A stretch of 6,145 nt of DNA, taken from an uncultured Pseudomonadota bacterium (GTDB lineage: Bacteria > Pseudomonadota > Gammaproteobacteria > Burkholderiales > SG8-39). The notes beneath the pieces are model-generated. The model had not been told where the DNA came from and did not search any database. It saw nothing but the letters and a program-made list of their open reading frames with translations. The stretch covers positions 1 through 6,145 of the forward strand of contig CAITSH010000259.1 of NCBI GenBank assembly GCA_903895005.1. The letters are read 5' to 3'. Positions 5,738 to 6,145 of the stretch are shown in pieces (position 1 is the first letter of the stretch; every line of letters begins with the position of its first letter). A program made the position numbers and the translations under genes.

Positions 5738-6145
5738 TTACGCCGCCAGCGCACTCTTAAGCGCGGCTTCCGGGGTGCCGTGCTGCCATGGCAGATCCAC
5801 CGGATAGGGCTTGAGCAGACAATCATCGGGAAGACAGGTGATGGGCGTGAAGTCGCGATGGGCAATGTATTCCGGACGCTTGAAACGGCGTATATGGTTG
5901 GAGATCGCACAAAGACTCAGATAGACGCTTACACGGTTCCAGGGTGAGAGATTGGAGGTCGAGGCGTGCATAAGGCAGGAGTGGAACAGGATCATCGAGC
6001 CTGCGGGGCCCTTGGGCGAAACGATCCCGCCGCGGCCCACCAACTTGCTGATGGTGTCATTCTCGACGGTCCACAACGGATAGCTGGTCGTCGAAAGGTC
6101 GTGTTTCGCATCCACCACACCGAGCTTGTGGCTGCCCGGAATAAA
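5738..6145 (-). CDS. Phytanoyl-CoA dioxygenase (PhyH/EctD-like) family protein, C-terminal part (partial at the right edge)
   Basis: This is a non-haem Fe(II)/2-oxoglutarate oxygenase, cytoplasmic, expected to hydroxylate a small substrate. The 135 visible residues begin in frame at the window edge with FIPGSHKLG, the characteristic loop of PhyH/ectoine-hydroxylase-like enzymes, so the gene starts beyond the window and its HxD metal motif is out of view. The segment KGPAGSMILFHSCLMH (45-60 of the visible part) carries the distal metal ligand H60. R71 in SPWNR is the expected 2-oxoglutarate carboxylate contact, about eleven residues on as in EctD. RRFKRPEYIAHRDFTPI (86-102) is the late conserved block. 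A GTG at 6118 is an internal codon, not a start, because the conserved PGSH motif lies upstream of it. The stop is TAA at 5740-5738. The SAF-domain dehydrogenase follows 75 bp downstream. Family assignment is strong. The substrate is unknown; ectoine hydroxylation specifically cannot be claimed from this part. Confidence 0.9.
   Translation of the reverse strand, partial: FIPGSHKLGVVDAKHDLSTTSYPLWTVENDTISKLVGRGGIVSPKGPAGSMILFHSCLMHASTSNLSPWNRVSVYLSLCAISNHIRRFKRPEYIAHRDFTPITCLPDDCLLKPYPVDLPWQHGTPEAALKSALAA

Noticed and set aside
5738..6118. A complete 126-residue protein starting at the GTG at 6118
   Set aside because: The frame stays open to the window edge and encodes the conserved FIPGSHKLG motif just upstream, so this is the tail of a larger oxygenase rather than a short gene.

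Overview
This window comes from a GC-rich proteobacterial chromosome, most likely a betaproteobacterium of the Burkholderiales. The evidence is a ParE that reads like the betaproteobacterial form, an orphan Bug-type (TctC) periplasmic binding protein of the kind greatly expanded in that order, a PP_4765-type flavoprotein, and GC-rich, densely coding DNA with many long non-coding shadow frames. Genus assignment is inference.

Layout from left to right. (1) 1-555, minus: the N-terminal 185 codons of parE, topoisomerase IV subunit B, running off the left edge. (2) 678-1949, minus: a HI0933/PP_4765-family FAD flavoprotein, probably starting at a GTG. (3) 1950-2045: a short, highly structured gap with a perfect 17-bp-stem hairpin, probably the terminator of the next gene, and beside it a 15-bp palindrome. 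(4) 2046-3023, minus: a secreted Bug/TctC solute-binding protein. (5) 3024-3331: a divergent intergenic region. (6) 3332-4276, plus: a circularly permuted YlqF/RbgA-type GTPase. (7) 4298-5662, minus: a Rossmann-fold dehydrogenase with a C-terminal SAF domain (COG4091-like 'homoserine dehydrogenase'). (8) 5738-6145, minus: the C-terminal 135 residues of a phytanoyl-CoA dioxygenase (PhyH/EctD-like) Fe(II)/2-oxoglutarate oxygenase, entering from the right edge.

The genes do not form one pathway. ParE and YlqF are housekeeping (chromosome decatenation, large-subunit ribosome assembly). The flavoprotein is uncharacterised. The Bug protein is a scavenging receptor with no transport membrane subunits in view. 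The only pair that looks functionally linked is the PhyH oxygenase followed after 75 bp by the SAF-domain dehydrogenase on the same strand. That suggests an oxidative hydroxylation followed by a dehydrogenation on an unknown small molecule.

I found no mobile element, CRISPR array, tRNA or rRNA. The most interesting non-coding signals are the stacked dyads at 1967-2024. Nothing seen amounts to a clearly new biological system.
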